NCBI RefSeq assembly: GCF_018130825.1
Contig: NZ_JAFCJS010000001.1
Coordinates: forward strand, 310,001-374,000
Direction of reading: 5' to 3'
Source: Bradyrhizobium liaoningense
Lineage (GTDB): Bacteria > Pseudomonadota > Alphaproteobacteria > Rhizobiales > Xanthobacteraceae
DNA length: 64,000 nucleotides
Shown in pieces: positions 16,156-24,698 of this stretch. How positions within the stretch are numbered: the stretch's first letter is position 1; each line of letters starts with the position of its first letter. The notes under the pieces are model-generated. The model saw only the letters and a list, made by a program, of their open reading frames with translations. It was not told the origin of the DNA and searched no databases. The position numbers and the translations under genes are program-made.

Positions 16156-17235
16156 TTACGGCCTGATCACCGTCAATTTGAACGGCCCGCCATTGGCGGC
16201 GGCATGTGCCACGGCTTCGTTGGCATGGTCGAGGTCGAAGGCCGTCGTCTCGTATTCCTCCAGCCGCAGCAGCCCTGAGCGCACCAGCGCGATCAGGCGG
16301 CTTGCTGCATCCGGCGGATACATCCAGACGCCGTGGATGTTGATGCAGTTGCGCATGATCCAGGGGTAGGGCAGCTCGAGGCCCGCGCCGCCGGCCATGC
16401 CGACACCGCCCATCAGTACGACGTGGCCATAGGCGCGCACCGTCATCACCGCCGCGCGCACGACGGTCGGGCTCACCGAGGGCGGCATGATGTCGAACAC
16501 GCAGTCGATCGGCCCGGGCGCGGCGCGCTTCATCGCTTCGCGGTCGTCGTCCTCGTGACCGCTGAGCCTGACCGGCTTCACGCGGCTGCCGAAGCGGCGG
16601 ACGAGGTCGGCCAGAATCTTGTCGTTGCGGCCGGGCGTGACCACGCAGGCTGCGCCCATCGCGAGCGCGACCGAGACGGCCGCGCTGCCGAAGTTGCCGG
16701 TGGCTCCGCTCACCAGCACGGTCTCGCCTGCTCGCAGGTTGGCGGCGAGGAACCCGCCATAGGGCACCAGCAGGGTGCCCAGCGCGCACCATCGCGTGGC
16801 CTCCTCGGACGTGATCGTGCCGAGGCGTTTGACGTTCTCCGTCGGCACGCGCATCTGCTCGGCAAACGAGCCGTGACGAAAATGCTGTTGCAGGCGCATG
16901 CCGCCGGGACCGGCCGCCGTGAGCCCCTGCAAGGCGATATCGGGCGCCACGGCGTCGTCGCGCGAGCGCACAGTCGGGTCGCAAAATACCCAGTCGCCGA
17001 CGGCAAGCCTGGTCGCGTCCGGGCCGACCGCGCGCACGCGGCCGATGCCGCCCGGGCCGGGGATGATCGGAAGGTCGAGCGCGTAGTTTCGCTCTCCGCT
17101 GAAGACCTCGTTCATGTAGGACAGCACGCGCGTGGCGACGACGTCGATGACGACCTCGCCGGTGCCGAGCACCGGGTCGGGGGTAGTCTCGATCGCCAGC
17201 GGCGAGCCGAAGGATTTGAGCACGGCAGCTTTCAT
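16156..17235 (-). CDS. Zinc-type alcohol dehydrogenase / quinone oxidoreductase (MDR superfamily)
   Basis: A 359-residue medium-chain dehydrogenase/reductase. ATG 17235 has GAGGTGA upstream and gives the normal MDR N-terminus MKAAVLKSFGSPLAIE; a start at 17289 would be 18 residues too long. The GroES-like half shows PIIPGPGGIGRVRAVGPDATRLAVGDWVF; the Rossmann half has GETVLVSGATGNFGSAAVSVALAMGA as nucleotide site. The usual GHE zinc motif is replaced by GPGG, so it may be a zinc-free reductase. Substrate is unknown. It is divergent from an MmyB-like regulator 108 nt away, which probably controls it. Confidence 0.85.
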   Translation of the reverse strand: MKAAVLKSFGSPLAIETTPDPVLGTGEVVIDVVATRVLSYMNEVFSGERNYALDLPIIPGPGGIGRVRAVGPDATRLAVGDWVFCDPTVRSRDDAVAPDIALQGLTAAGPGGMRLQQHFRHGSFAEQMRVPTENVKRLGTITSEEATRWCALGTLLVPYGGFLAANLRAGETVLVSGATGNFGSAAVSVALAMGAACVVTPGRNDKILADLVRRFGSRVKPVRLSGHEDDDREAMKRAAPGPIDCVFDIMPPSVSPTVVRAAVMTVRAYGHVVLMGGVGMAGGAGLELPYPWIMRNCINIHGVWMYPPDAASRLIALVRSGLLRLEEYETTAFDLDHANEAVAHAAANGGPFKLTVIRP

Positions 17236-17277
17236 GATGTTCACCTCAGGGACGGGTGAGGTGGATATGCACCGCCC

Positions 17278-17305
17278 TTGAAGGGACAAGAAGGCCTGGT
17301 ATTAT
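17278..17305 (+). promoter_or_regulatory. Candidate sigma70 promoter of the MmyB-like regulator
   Basis: TTGAAG (17278-17283) and TATTAT (17300-17305) are separated by 16 nt, 38 nt before the regulator ATG. GTATTA occurs twice as a direct repeat (17299-17304 and 17310-17315), overlapping and following the -10 element; it is a possible autoregulatory site. Confidence 0.45.
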
Positions 17306-17343
17306 CCTAGTATTACAAAGGCCCTCCATCGAGGACACGCATC

Positions 17344-18117
17344 ATGGCTGACCCGCGCCGCGTCGAATTCGGCGACTTCCTCAGGTCCCGCCGCGAAAAG
17401 CTGTCGCCGAAGACCGTCGGTCTGCCCGCCGGCCGGCGGCGGCGCACCGCGGGGCTGCGCCGCGAGGAGGTCGCCCAGCTCGCCGGCATTGGTGTCGACT
17501 GGTACATCCGCCTCGAGCAGGGCCGCACCGTCAGTCCCTCGGTCACCACGATCGACGCGCTGGCCCGCGCGCTGCGCCTCTCGAAGACCGAGCACGCGCA
17601 TCTCAAGGCGCTGGCGCGCGACGGCGCCAGGGGCGCGTTCACGCGCGAGATCGTGCCGCCGCCGATCCAGCGGATGATCGAGAGCCTGACGCAGCCGGCC
17701 TACATCACCGGGCGGCGCTGGGACGTGTTGGCCTGGAACGACGCGGCCGAGGAGGTCTTCGGTTTCGGGAAGCTGCCCGAGCAGGACCGCAACACGCTGC
17801 TGCTGGTGCTGACCAGCAAACAGACCCGAAAATTCTACGGCGCGAGCTGGACCGATGTGGCCAGGAGCATGGTCGCGATGTTTCGCGCCACCCACGACGT
17901 CTGGGCCGGCGATCCCGCCTTCACCGGGCTGCTCGCGCGGCTGCGTCAGGGCAGTCCGGAGTTCGTCAAATGGTGGGAGGCGCATGACATCCGCAACACC
18001 TCGTCCGGCCTCAAGACCATGAACCATCCGACCAAGGGCCTGCTCCGGTTCGAGCACACGAGCTTCCAGGCCAATGACGATCCCGCGCTGAAGCTCGTGA
18101 TCTACACGCCGGTGTGA
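17344..18117 (+). CDS. MmyB-like helix-turn-helix transcriptional regulator
   Basis: A 257-residue regulator. The N-terminal third is an HTH_31/XRE DNA-binding domain with the typical RRRTAGLRREEVAQLAGIGVDWYIRLEQGR helix pair (about residues 35-65). The remainder is the MmyB-type ligand-binding PAS-like domain (PAYITGRRWDVLAWNDAAEEVFG, then the conserved FRATHDVWAGDPAFTGL and LRFEHTSFQANDDPALKLVIYTP end). Such proteins usually control an adjacent short-chain or medium-chain oxidoreductase; here the divergent MDR gene is the obvious target. The ligand is unknown. Confidence 0.9.
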   Translation: MADPRRVEFGDFLRSRREKLSPKTVGLPAGRRRRTAGLRREEVAQLAGIGVDWYIRLEQGRTVSPSVTTIDALARALRLSKTEHAHLKALARDGARGAFTREIVPPPIQRMIESLTQPAYITGRRWDVLAWNDAAEEVFGFGKLPEQDRNTLLLVLTSKQTRKFYGASWTDVARSMVAMFRATHDVWAGDPAFTGLLARLRQGSPEFVKWWEAHDIRNTSSGLKTMNHPTKGLLRFEHTSFQANDDPALKLVIYTPV

Positions 18118-18176
18118 GGCCTGAAGACACAGAGCTCAACTGCCGGCTTCTTCAGCGGCGGTCGCCCGCGGCCGCT

Positions 18177-18425
18177 TCAATGCTTCAGCGTCTCGACCTC
18201 GAAAGTGAACTTCACCTGCATCACGGGGCCGCCGGCGTCCCGGACTTCGATCGCCATGCGGTGCGTGCCATTCACGGGAGCCGACGCACAGGCCGCGTCT
18301 CGCGCCATATCGACCAACGACCTGGCGGCCTCGACCTGGGCTGCGCGAAGGCCGGAGAGCTCGAGACCTTCCTCGTCGGGGGCCAACTCATCTTCGTCCC
18401 GAAGATCGAAATAGTAACGTGGCAT
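18177..18425 (-). CDS. DUF6894 family small protein
   Basis: An 82-residue protein starting MPRYYFDLRDEDELAPDEEG, the hallmark of small rhizobial DUF6894 proteins, with the central LRAAQVEAARSLVDMARD helix and a C-terminal beta region (MAIEVRDAGGPVMQVKFTFEVE). No signal peptide or membrane segment is seen, so it is probably cytoplasmic. The function of the family is unknown to me; many paralogues occur per genome in Bradyrhizobium. It is convergent with the MmyB-like regulator gene (59 nt apart). Confidence 0.8.
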   Translation of the reverse strand: MPRYYFDLRDEDELAPDEEGLELSGLRAAQVEAARSLVDMARDAACASAPVNGTHRMAIEVRDAGGPVMQVKFTFEVETLKH

Positions 18426-18794
18426 TCTGATCTCCGATGCCAGTCGCTCAAGGGCGGTCTGCGCCAGGACGTTTCATATTGCGCGTTGTTGGCCGTTCTG
18501 TGCCATTCGGCAGCAAGCTGCCAGCATGCGTCGTAAGCGAGCGGATCGAGCGCTCCGCCGTCAATCAGCGGCACTGTTCCGCCTGAAGGCGTCAGCGCTT
18601 CGCATCGGCTTCATCGCGCGAAGCTCCCCTCGATGCGTCCGCTTTAACATAAGCTAACGGGCAGCAAACTCGTTCCAGTCAGAACTGATAGGGGGCAGTG
18701 CGAAATTCGATTAAACAAGGTCAGGCAGTGCTGCTGTCGGATCATCGGGGGACGTCTTGAGCCGCCGTATTGAAGTCGCCGGTCGTAGGATCGT
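18426..18794. other. Intergenic gap between DUF6894 and Crp-family genes
   Basis: About 370 bases on the 5' side of the DUF6894 gene and the 3' side of the Crp-family gene. I see no credible gene, no clear terminator and no known RNA. A minus-strand open frame entering from 18574 overlaps the DUF6894 start and degenerates, so I do not call it. Confidence 0.4.
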
Positions 18795-19544
18795 TCACTT
18801 CGCCCGATAGAGCCGAAGATAGCCCGGCGAGTACATCGCCGCATTCTTGAGCGCTTCGAGATCTCTGATCGTCAGGGTCCGGTCCTTCAGGACGATCAGG
18901 CCGGACGCGCGCAATTCCTGGATCGTGCGGTTGGCATGAACCACCGACAGGCCGGTCGCGTCGGCCAGATCGGTCTGGGTCACCGGAAGCGCGCAGGAAT
19001 TGCCGTCGACGAGGCCCACGGGGCGAAGCCGTTCGAAGATTTCGCAGAACAGATGGGCTACCCGCTCGAAGGCTGCCCGCCGGCCGAGGTTGATGACCCA
19101 CTCGCGCTGGATCGCGCTGTTCAGCAGCGTCTCGCACATGAAGGCTTCGGCCAGCGTACGGTGAGCCGCCATCAGCAGTTCGAAGCGCGCGCGCTTGATC
19201 TCGGCATAGGCAACCGGCGTCGCCGTCGTAATCGCATGATCCATGGTGGACAGCAGATAGGCGTGGGCGTCGCAGGTCTCGCCCGGCAGGATGAAATTGA
19301 CGATCTGCCGACGTCCGTCCTCCAGCGTCTTGTGGCGGAACATCCAGCCCGAGAGAACGAGGCGGACGCTGTCGACGGGATCGCCTTCGGCGATCAGGTC
19401 CTCGCCCGGCCCGGCACGCAACAAACCCTCGGGAATGGCATGTTCCAGCGCAGCGGCGTCCTCATCGGACAGCGGGCGCAAGGCGTTGAAGCGGCGGAGG
19501 ACCGCCTGCGCCACACCGCCATCGGTCCCGTGAGAGCGCATCAT
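18795..19544 (-). CDS. Crp/Fnr family transcriptional regulator
   Basis: A 249-residue regulator. A cNMP-binding-type beta roll (LRAGPGEDLIAEGDPVDSVRLVLSGWMFRHK ... GRRQIVNFILPGETCDA), a dimerisation helix (RAAFERVAHLFCEIFERL) and a C-terminal winged helix (VTQTDLADATGLSVVHANRTIQELRASGLI) appear in order. No Cys cluster for an Fe-S centre is visible, so it is not an oxygen-sensing Fnr. The start ATG 19544 overlaps the stop of the kinase fragment (ATGA), so the two are translationally coupled. It may be the output regulator of the upstream sensory genes (inference from arrangement). The ligand is unknown. Confidence 0.88.
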   Translation of the reverse strand: MMRSHGTDGGVAQAVLRRFNALRPLSDEDAAALEHAIPEGLLRAGPGEDLIAEGDPVDSVRLVLSGWMFRHKTLEDGRRQIVNFILPGETCDAHAYLLSTMDHAITTATPVAYAEIKRARFELLMAAHRTLAEAFMCETLLNSAIQREWVINLGRRAAFERVAHLFCEIFERLRPVGLVDGNSCALPVTQTDLADATGLSVVHANRTIQELRASGLIVLKDRTLTIRDLEALKNAAMYSPGYLRLYRAK

Positions 19545-19999
19545 TCCTCCAGCGACGGCGTATGGAAGGTGCGCGTCGTCAGGGGGATCGCGATCAAGCA
19601 CATCAGGCCGGACGCGTTGAACGACATGGTCGTCTGCCCCTTCAACTCGAACGCAAGGGTGCGTTCCAGAAGCTCGGTGCCAAAACCCTTGCGCGGCGGT
19701 GGTGTCACCGCCGGACCGCCGCGCTCACGCCATTCGAACAGCAGTTGCGGGAGCTCGACCGCCCCGTCGATACGCCACGAGATTTCGAGCCGACCGCCCG
19801 GTTGACTCAACGCGCCGTATTTGAGCGCATTGGTCGCAAGCTCGTGGATTGCGAGCGCAAACGTCTCCGCTGCCTTCGGCTGGAAACGGACCGCCGGCCC
19901 GGACGCGCGAACCTGCTCGCCCTCGTGGGCATTATAGGCCAGCAGCTCCTCGATCACCAGATATTCGAGATCGACGCCGCCCTCCGGATCCCGCGTCAC
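19541..19999 (-). pseudogene. Orphaned HATPase domain of the HWE kinase, cut off by an in-frame amber codon
   Basis: A 152-residue segment in exactly the same frame as the gene ending at 20006, separated only by TAG GCG CTC. It contains the kinase catalytic domain: FALAIHELATNALKYGALS (N-box), the GGRLEISWRI strand and GFGTELLERTLAFELKG (G-box). The region before the amber codon holds the phospho-accepting His, so neither piece alone is a complete kinase. A GTG at 19999 could restart translation but has no ribosome binding site. The stop overlaps the Crp-family start. It could be a real nonsense mutation, a natural split enzyme made by re-initiation or read-through, or a base-call error; the sequence cannot decide. 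Confidence 0.75.
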
Positions 20000-20005
20000 G
20001 AGCGC

Positions 20006-22708
20006 CTAGGTGCGCGCGAAGGCATTGAGGCGCCCGTCGAGATGGGCGGAATATTCCTCGACTGTGGAGCTCGTCTCCGCGGAGCGGCGCGCGATCGACC
20101 GCACCACGCCCAGCGTATTGCGAACGCGGTGCTGAAGCTCGGCGAGAAGGCGCTGCCGCTCCTCTGCGCGTGTGATCGCGGTGACGTCGATGAAGTTGAT
20201 CACGACGCCGGCGATGAAATTGTCGATGCTGCGATAGGGCAGGATGCGGACGATATAGCGCGTGCCGCTGTCGGGCGCGGTCAGCTCGCGTTCGGCGCTG
20301 GCGAGCGTGCGCAGCACGCGGCGCACGTCGTCGTAGAGCTCCTCGATCGGAATGCGGGCCTTGATGTGGGCGATCGGGCGGCCGACATCGGTCTCGACCA
20401 GGTGCAGGATGTGCGTGATCGCGGGGGTGAAGTTCATCACGCGCAGATCGTTGTCGAGGAAGACGGTCGCGATCTGCGTGCTTTCGAGGAAGTTCTTGAG
20501 GTCGCTGGTGGCGCGGGTCAGCTCCTGAACCCGGTGCGCCAGTTCGCCGTTGACGGTGGTCAGTTCCTCGTTGACCGATTGCAGCTCCTCGCGCGAGGTC
20601 TCCAGCTCCTCGTTGGCGGATTGCAGCTCTTCATTGAGCGACTGATATTCCTCGTTCGAGGATTTCAGCTCTTCGTTGGTGCTTTCGAGCTCTTCGATCG
20701 TCGCCTGGAGGCGTTCGCGGGTCGCCCGCAATTCGCCCTCGAGACGTTCGACATGCTCGGTCCGCACCAGCGCGCCGGGATTGTTCTCGGGGACATCGGC
20801 GGCGCGCGCCGGTCCGTCCTTGAACAGGACGATGAAGTTGCGATGGCCGCCGGCGCCCTCCAGGATCGGCTCGACGGTGATGTCGACGAGCACGCGATGG
20901 CCGTTGACGCCGAGCTGAACCTGCTCGGCATGGGCGGATTCGTTGGTCTCCGAGGCGCGGGAGAGGGCAGTGCGCAATTCCAGCCTGAGATCGCGATGCA
21001 CCAGCTGGAGCAGGTCGAGCGAGGCCGCCCCCGCGGTCGGCTCGATGTAGCGTCCGGTGCGGCCGGAGAAGTGCAGGATCTGGAAATTGTCGTCCGTAAT
21101 CACGTAAGCTGGCGCATAGCGCTCGGCGATGCGCTGGGCGCGGCGTTCGAGGCCGACGTCCGGCCCGAACGAGCGGACCGGCGGCACCTCGACCGGCGTA
21201 CGCCCGGCCGAGGTCGAGATCGGAAATTCCGGCGGCAGCCGCGTGCCGGTATCGAGCTTCCTGAAGATGCGGGCGCGGCGATCGATCGGCGCAAACAGCT
21301 TCGGGTGCCGGGTCACGTTCTCGGAGTTGCCGAGGAACAGGAAGCGCTCGGGCAGCAGCGCGAAATGGAACAGCGGGATCACCCGGTTCTGAAGCTCTGC
21401 GTTGAGGTAGATCAGCAGGTTGCGGCAGGAGACGAGATCGAGCTTGGAGAACGGGGCATCCTTGATCACGTTGTGCTGGGAGAAGATGCACATCTCCCGC
21501 AATTCCTTCACCACGCAATAGGTGTCGCCCTCGCGCACGAACCAGCGCGCCAGGCGCTCGGGAGACATGTCCTGCTCGATATTGGTGCGGTAGCGCCCGA
21601 CGCGGGCGGTTGCGAGCGCGCGGCCGTCGATGTCGGTCGCGAAGATCTGGACCTGAGGAGTGGAGTCGAGCGTGGCCATGTGTTCGCGCAGCAGGATGCC
21701 GATCGAATAGGCCTCCTCGCCGGTGGCGCAGCCCAGCACCCAGACGCGAACCTGCTGGCCGTTTGCCTTGCCCTCGAAGATCTTCGGGATGATCTGCGTC
21801 TCGAACACTTCGAACTCGCGCTTGTCGCGGAAGAACTCGGTGACGCCGATCAGAAGATCGTTGAAGAGATTCTGGGCCTCGTCCTTGTCGGTGCGCAGGA
21901 AGTCGACATAGGCGGTGATCTCTTCGATCTGCACGACCTGCATGCGCCGCTGCACGCGGCGCAGGAAGGTGTTCTGCTTGTAGCCGTGGAAATCGTTGCC
22001 GGTCTTGTTGCGCAGAATATCGGCGATGCGCGACAGCGAGCTCGCCGCCGCGGCCAGGACCTCGTCGAATCCCTGCTTCTCTTCGAGCCGCCGGAGATGG
22101 CGGGCATAGACCTGGATGTGCTCCGGGATGTCCTCGGGCGGCAGGACGTAATCTGCGATCGCCGCCGGTCTGCTGCTGTCGACCAGATGGTCGGACGATT
22201 CGTCGCCAGCCAATCTTTCCGCAATGGCGAGGCCGCCGTGGTCCTTCAGCGTGGCCGCGCCGAGCGTGCCGTCGCCGCCGGTCCCGTTCAAGAGAACGCC
22301 GATGGATTGCTCGGCACGCTCTTCGGCGAGCGACACCAGGAAGCTGTCGATGGTGGCCCGCTCGCCCGGGCCCTGTTCGGCCTTGCGAACCGCAAAGCGC
22401 CCGTCCTGGATCGTGGTGATCTTGGCCGCGGGACTGAGATAGATGACGCCGCCTTCGACCGCCATCGCATCGTGGATGTCGGCAAGACGCGCGCCATCGG
22501 CGCGCTGGACGAGGCCGCGCAACCGCCCGTCGCCGAGCGCCTCGGCATTCTGGAGGACCAGGACGACGGCCTGGTCGTCGCCCAATGTCAGCTTGGCGAA
22601 GAACCGCTCGATGCTGTCGATTGCACCGGCCGATGCCCCCACGCCGATGACCAACGGGGCCTTGGCTTGAGGCTCCGGCTCCCCCGCCGTCTTGCCGACT
22701 TCGTCCAT
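20006..22708 (-). CDS. CheB-CheR-coiled coil-PAS hybrid sensor, N-terminal part of an amber-split HWE kinase
   Basis: A 900-residue product. Domains in order: CheB methylesterase-like (about 17-195; Ser in GASAGA and Asp in GTGGDGTLG kept, but the usual QHL His position reads LQNAE); CheR methyltransferase (about 210-475; EFFRDKREFEVF, VLGCATGEEAYSIGI, NVIKDAPFSKLDLVSCRNLLIYL); a PAS-like region (about 525-620); a coiled coil of repeated NEEL heptads (about 640-720); a second PAS (about 740-840); and the start of an HWE-type dimerisation domain with the His of LQHRVRNTLGVV. It ends LNAFART at TAG 20006-20008, where related kinases continue. It probably senses an unknown signal and phosphorylates a receiver; the one at 24245-24649 is a candidate partner. 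Confidence 0.85.
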   Translation of the reverse strand: MDEVGKTAGEPEPQAKAPLVIGVGASAGAIDSIERFFAKLTLGDDQAVVLVLQNAEALGDGRLRGLVQRADGARLADIHDAMAVEGGVIYLSPAAKITTIQDGRFAVRKAEQGPGERATIDSFLVSLAEERAEQSIGVLLNGTGGDGTLGAATLKDHGGLAIAERLAGDESSDHLVDSSRPAAIADYVLPPEDIPEHIQVYARHLRRLEEKQGFDEVLAAAASSLSRIADILRNKTGNDFHGYKQNTFLRRVQRRMQVVQIEEITAYVDFLRTDKDEAQNLFNDLLIGVTEFFRDKREFEVFETQIIPKIFEGKANGQQVRVWVLGCATGEEAYSIGILLREHMATLDSTPQVQIFATDIDGRALATARVGRYRTNIEQDMSPERLARWFVREGDTYCVVKELREMCIFSQHNVIKDAPFSKLDLVSCRNLLIYLNAELQNRVIPLFHFALLPERFLFLGNSENVTRHPKLFAPIDRRARIFRKLDTGTRLPPEFPISTSAGRTPVEVPPVRSFGPDVGLERRAQRIAERYAPAYVITDDNFQILHFSGRTGRYIEPTAGAASLDLLQLVHRDLRLELRTALSRASETNESAHAEQVQLGVNGHRVLVDITVEPILEGAGGHRNFIVLFKDGPARAADVPENNPGALVRTEHVERLEGELRATRERLQATIEELESTNEELKSSNEEYQSLNEELQSANEELETSREELQSVNEELTTVNGELAHRVQELTRATSDLKNFLESTQIATVFLDNDLRVMNFTPAITHILHLVETDVGRPIAHIKARIPIEELYDDVRRVLRTLASAERELTAPDSGTRYIVRILPYRSIDNFIAGVVINFIDVTAITRAEERQRLLAELQHRVRNTLGVVRSIARRSAETSSTVEEYSAHLDGRLNAFART

Positions 22709-22874
22709 GATCGCCGCTACTCTCGTTGCCCGGGACCAACGGATTCCGGTTTCTGCAAATAGCAGAAATCGATGTTATCCCAACAGCTAAAAGCGGGAAA
22801 CGTTCTGCGTTGACCGAGAGCCCGGATCCGGGGAGGCGTGGGCCTCGGCAGGGCAGCGCGGACCATGCCCTGCG

Positions 22875-23153
22875 CTAGGTGATCGGCGGCACCGGATCGA
22901 CCTCCTCCTGGAGGTAATTCACCCTCTGAATGATCAGGGTGCGATGCCGCTCCCATTCCACCAGGGTCTGCTTGAGGAGCTCCACCAGCCGTTCCGCCTG
23001 CCGGCAATCGTATCCGCCGGCCTGCAACTCCCGCACCCGATCCTCTTGCCTGCGGACGCGCTGCAAGCCTTCCTCGATGTCGAGATCGGCTTTCTTCAGA
23101 AGCCGCTGCTCGTCGCGGAGTTGCCGGGTACGCTCGGTAAGGGATGCTGCCAT
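22875..23153 (-). CDS. Small coiled-coil protein
   Basis: A 92-residue charged protein starting MAASLTERTRQLRDEQ, with long helical heptads (LLKKADLDIEEGLQRVRRQEDRVRELQ; AERLVELLKQTLVEWERHRTLIIQRVNYLQEEV) and a single Cys at about residue 50. It has no signal or membrane segment. It starts 11 nt after the CheB gene stop on the same strand, so it is cotranscribed with the methylesterase and probably works with the sensory cluster. I do not know the family. Confidence 0.7.
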   Translation of the reverse strand: MAASLTERTRQLRDEQRLLKKADLDIEEGLQRVRRQEDRVRELQAGGYDCRQAERLVELLKQTLVEWERHRTLIIQRVNYLQEEVDPVPPIT

Positions 23154-23164
23154 GGCGGCGCTTC

Positions 23165-24169
23165 TCACTTCCCTCGCTGGATGGGAGGATCGAGCGATTG
23201 TAACACGACGCGCCGGATCATGTCGGCATATTCGCGATACTCGGCCGCGCGCTGCTGGTACATTTCGGCCACTGCCGGCCTGCCGCTGCGGCGGCCGTCC
23301 GCGGCCATGCGCTGCACCAGCTCGGCCCGCTCCTCGATGATCCGGAGCGCGACGCGCAGGGCTTCGTCGACTTGTCCTTCCTGCTCCTTGGCGAGCGCAT
23401 CGGCCGTGTAGGCGTGGCCGACCTGGCAGCGAAACCTCATGGGACGCGCTTCCTTCACCTGAGAGAGAACCCCGCCGCAACCGGGGCAGGTCAGCGCCGC
23501 CGGATCGGCGATGTCTGCCAGGATCGCGGAGCCAATTCTTTCACCCGCGGCGATCTCCACCTCCAGGCGGATATCCGGGGCGATCGGAGGCGCGAGGCCC
23601 GGCGGTTCCCGGGCGAGATCGGAGAGGACGTCGCCGAGCCGCGCGGCTGGCACGCAAAGATCGGCCGTGGTCGCTTCCAGGGCGCGCTGCGGCATCTCCG
23701 CCGCGATCGCCTCCACTGGATCCTGCACGATCGCGATCCCGCCGCAGCGCTTGATCGCGTTGAGGCCGGCGGCGCCGTCCGAAAGCAATCCACTCAGCAC
23801 CACTCCGATCACGCGTGGGCCGTGGTGGAGCGCGGCCGAGCGGAACAGCGGGTCAATCGCCGGCCGCACCATGTTCTCGCGCGGGCCGCGCCCGAGCCGA
23901 ATACGATCGCCTGACAGCAGCAAATGATGGTCGGGAGCGCCGAGATAGACGTGGCCGCGCTCGAACTTCATGCCGTCGACGGCCTGATGCACCGGGAGCC
24001 TGCCGGCGGAAGCGGCGACAGTGGACAGGATACCGATGCCCTGCATGGGAAGGTGGAGGACGATAAAGACGGCTGCCGGAACATTCGGATGCAAACCCGC
24101 CAGAATCTGCTTCAGCGGCGCCGTGGCCCCGGAGGAGCCGCCGATGACGATGATGTCGCGGTTGCTCAT
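23165..24169 (-). CDS. Stand-alone CheB-type methylesterase with C-terminal zinc-ribbon and helical tail
   Basis: A 334-residue protein without a receiver domain. The CheB catalytic triad is complete: Ser in IGGSSGA, His in VLHLPMQG, Asp in SGLLSDGAAG. After the catalytic domain (about 1-190) comes a Cys/His cluster CPGCGG ... RFRCQVGHAYTA (about 235-265), then a helical tail (EGQVDEALRVALRIIEERAELVQRMA). ATG 24169 gives the normal N-terminus SNRDIIVIGG. Since there is no receiver or chemotaxis operon nearby, its target may be the hybrid sensor or other glutamyl-methylated proteins (inference). It is divergent from the receiver gene at 24245. Confidence 0.87.
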   Translation of the reverse strand: MSNRDIIVIGGSSGATAPLKQILAGLHPNVPAAVFIVLHLPMQGIGILSTVAASAGRLPVHQAVDGMKFERGHVYLGAPDHHLLLSGDRIRLGRGPRENMVRPAIDPLFRSAALHHGPRVIGVVLSGLLSDGAAGLNAIKRCGGIAIVQDPVEAIAAEMPQRALEATTADLCVPAARLGDVLSDLAREPPGLAPPIAPDIRLEVEIAAGERIGSAILADIADPAALTCPGCGGVLSQVKEARPMRFRCQVGHAYTADALAKEQEGQVDEALRVALRIIEERAELVQRMAADGRRSGRPAVAEMYQQRAAEYREYADMIRRVVLQSLDPPIQRGK

Positions 24170-24244
24170 GGAACCCGCCATTCAATGCTTTGTTTGCACC
24201 AAGACGGCCTTGAGGCCTATGTTCCTATCCGTGCTGGAGGAAAC

Positions 24245-24649
24245 ATGGCGCTATCGCCAACATTGTCGCGCAGGCATGCCCCCTTGTCGGGACGTCGCAT
24301 CCTCGTGGTCGAGGACGAGTATTTCCTGGCCGACGACATCAGCCGCGCGCTGCGGTCGGCGGGTGCGGAAATTGCCGGTCCGGTCGGCGAGCTCGACGAT
24401 GCGCTCCCGATCATCAACGACGGCGGTATTCTCGACGGCGCAGTGCTCGACGTGAACATTCGTAGCGAGATGGTTTTCCCGATTGCGCAGGAGCTCAGGG
24501 CGCGCCAGGTGCCGTTCGTATTCACGACCGGCTACGACAGGGTCAGCATTGCTCCACAATTTCAAGACGTGGTGCTGTTGGAAAAGCCGATCGACATCGC
24601 AGCGATGGTCCGCCGCCTGGCCGGCCTGATCGGGAAGCCGAAGGCGTGA
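24245..24649 (+). CDS. Single-domain response regulator
   Basis: A 134-residue receiver with a perfect GGAGG 4 nt before the ATG. It shows the acidic pocket VVEDE (about 22-26), the phospho-acceptor Asp in AVLDVNI (about residue 70), the Thr in FVFTTGYD and the conserved Lys in LLEKPI. There is no output domain. HWE/HisKA2 kinases in rhizobia often pair with such receivers, so the amber-split kinase is its likely partner (inference). It starts 75 nt from the divergent CheB gene and is followed by a 56-residue gene. Confidence 0.9.
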   Translation: MALSPTLSRRHAPLSGRRILVVEDEYFLADDISRALRSAGAEIAGPVGELDDALPIINDGGILDGAVLDVNIRSEMVFPIAQELRARQVPFVFTTGYDRVSIAPQFQDVVLLEKPIDIAAMVRRLAGLIGKPKA

Positions 24650-24698
24650 GCCAGCGTCGCACCTGGCGCAGCCCGCACACGATCCGAGTGAGGTTCGA

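Noticed and set aside
18272..18574. A 100-codon minus-strand frame overlapping the DUF6894 gene start
   Set aside because: Its second half is the DUF6894 gene out of frame, and the first 50 codons lack a ribosome binding site and known motifs.
19562..22762. A 1066-codon plus-strand open frame
   Set aside because: Exactly opposite the hybrid kinase gene, with low-complexity Arg/Asp/Gly composition; a shadow frame. The minus-strand product has clear CheB, CheR and PAS motifs.
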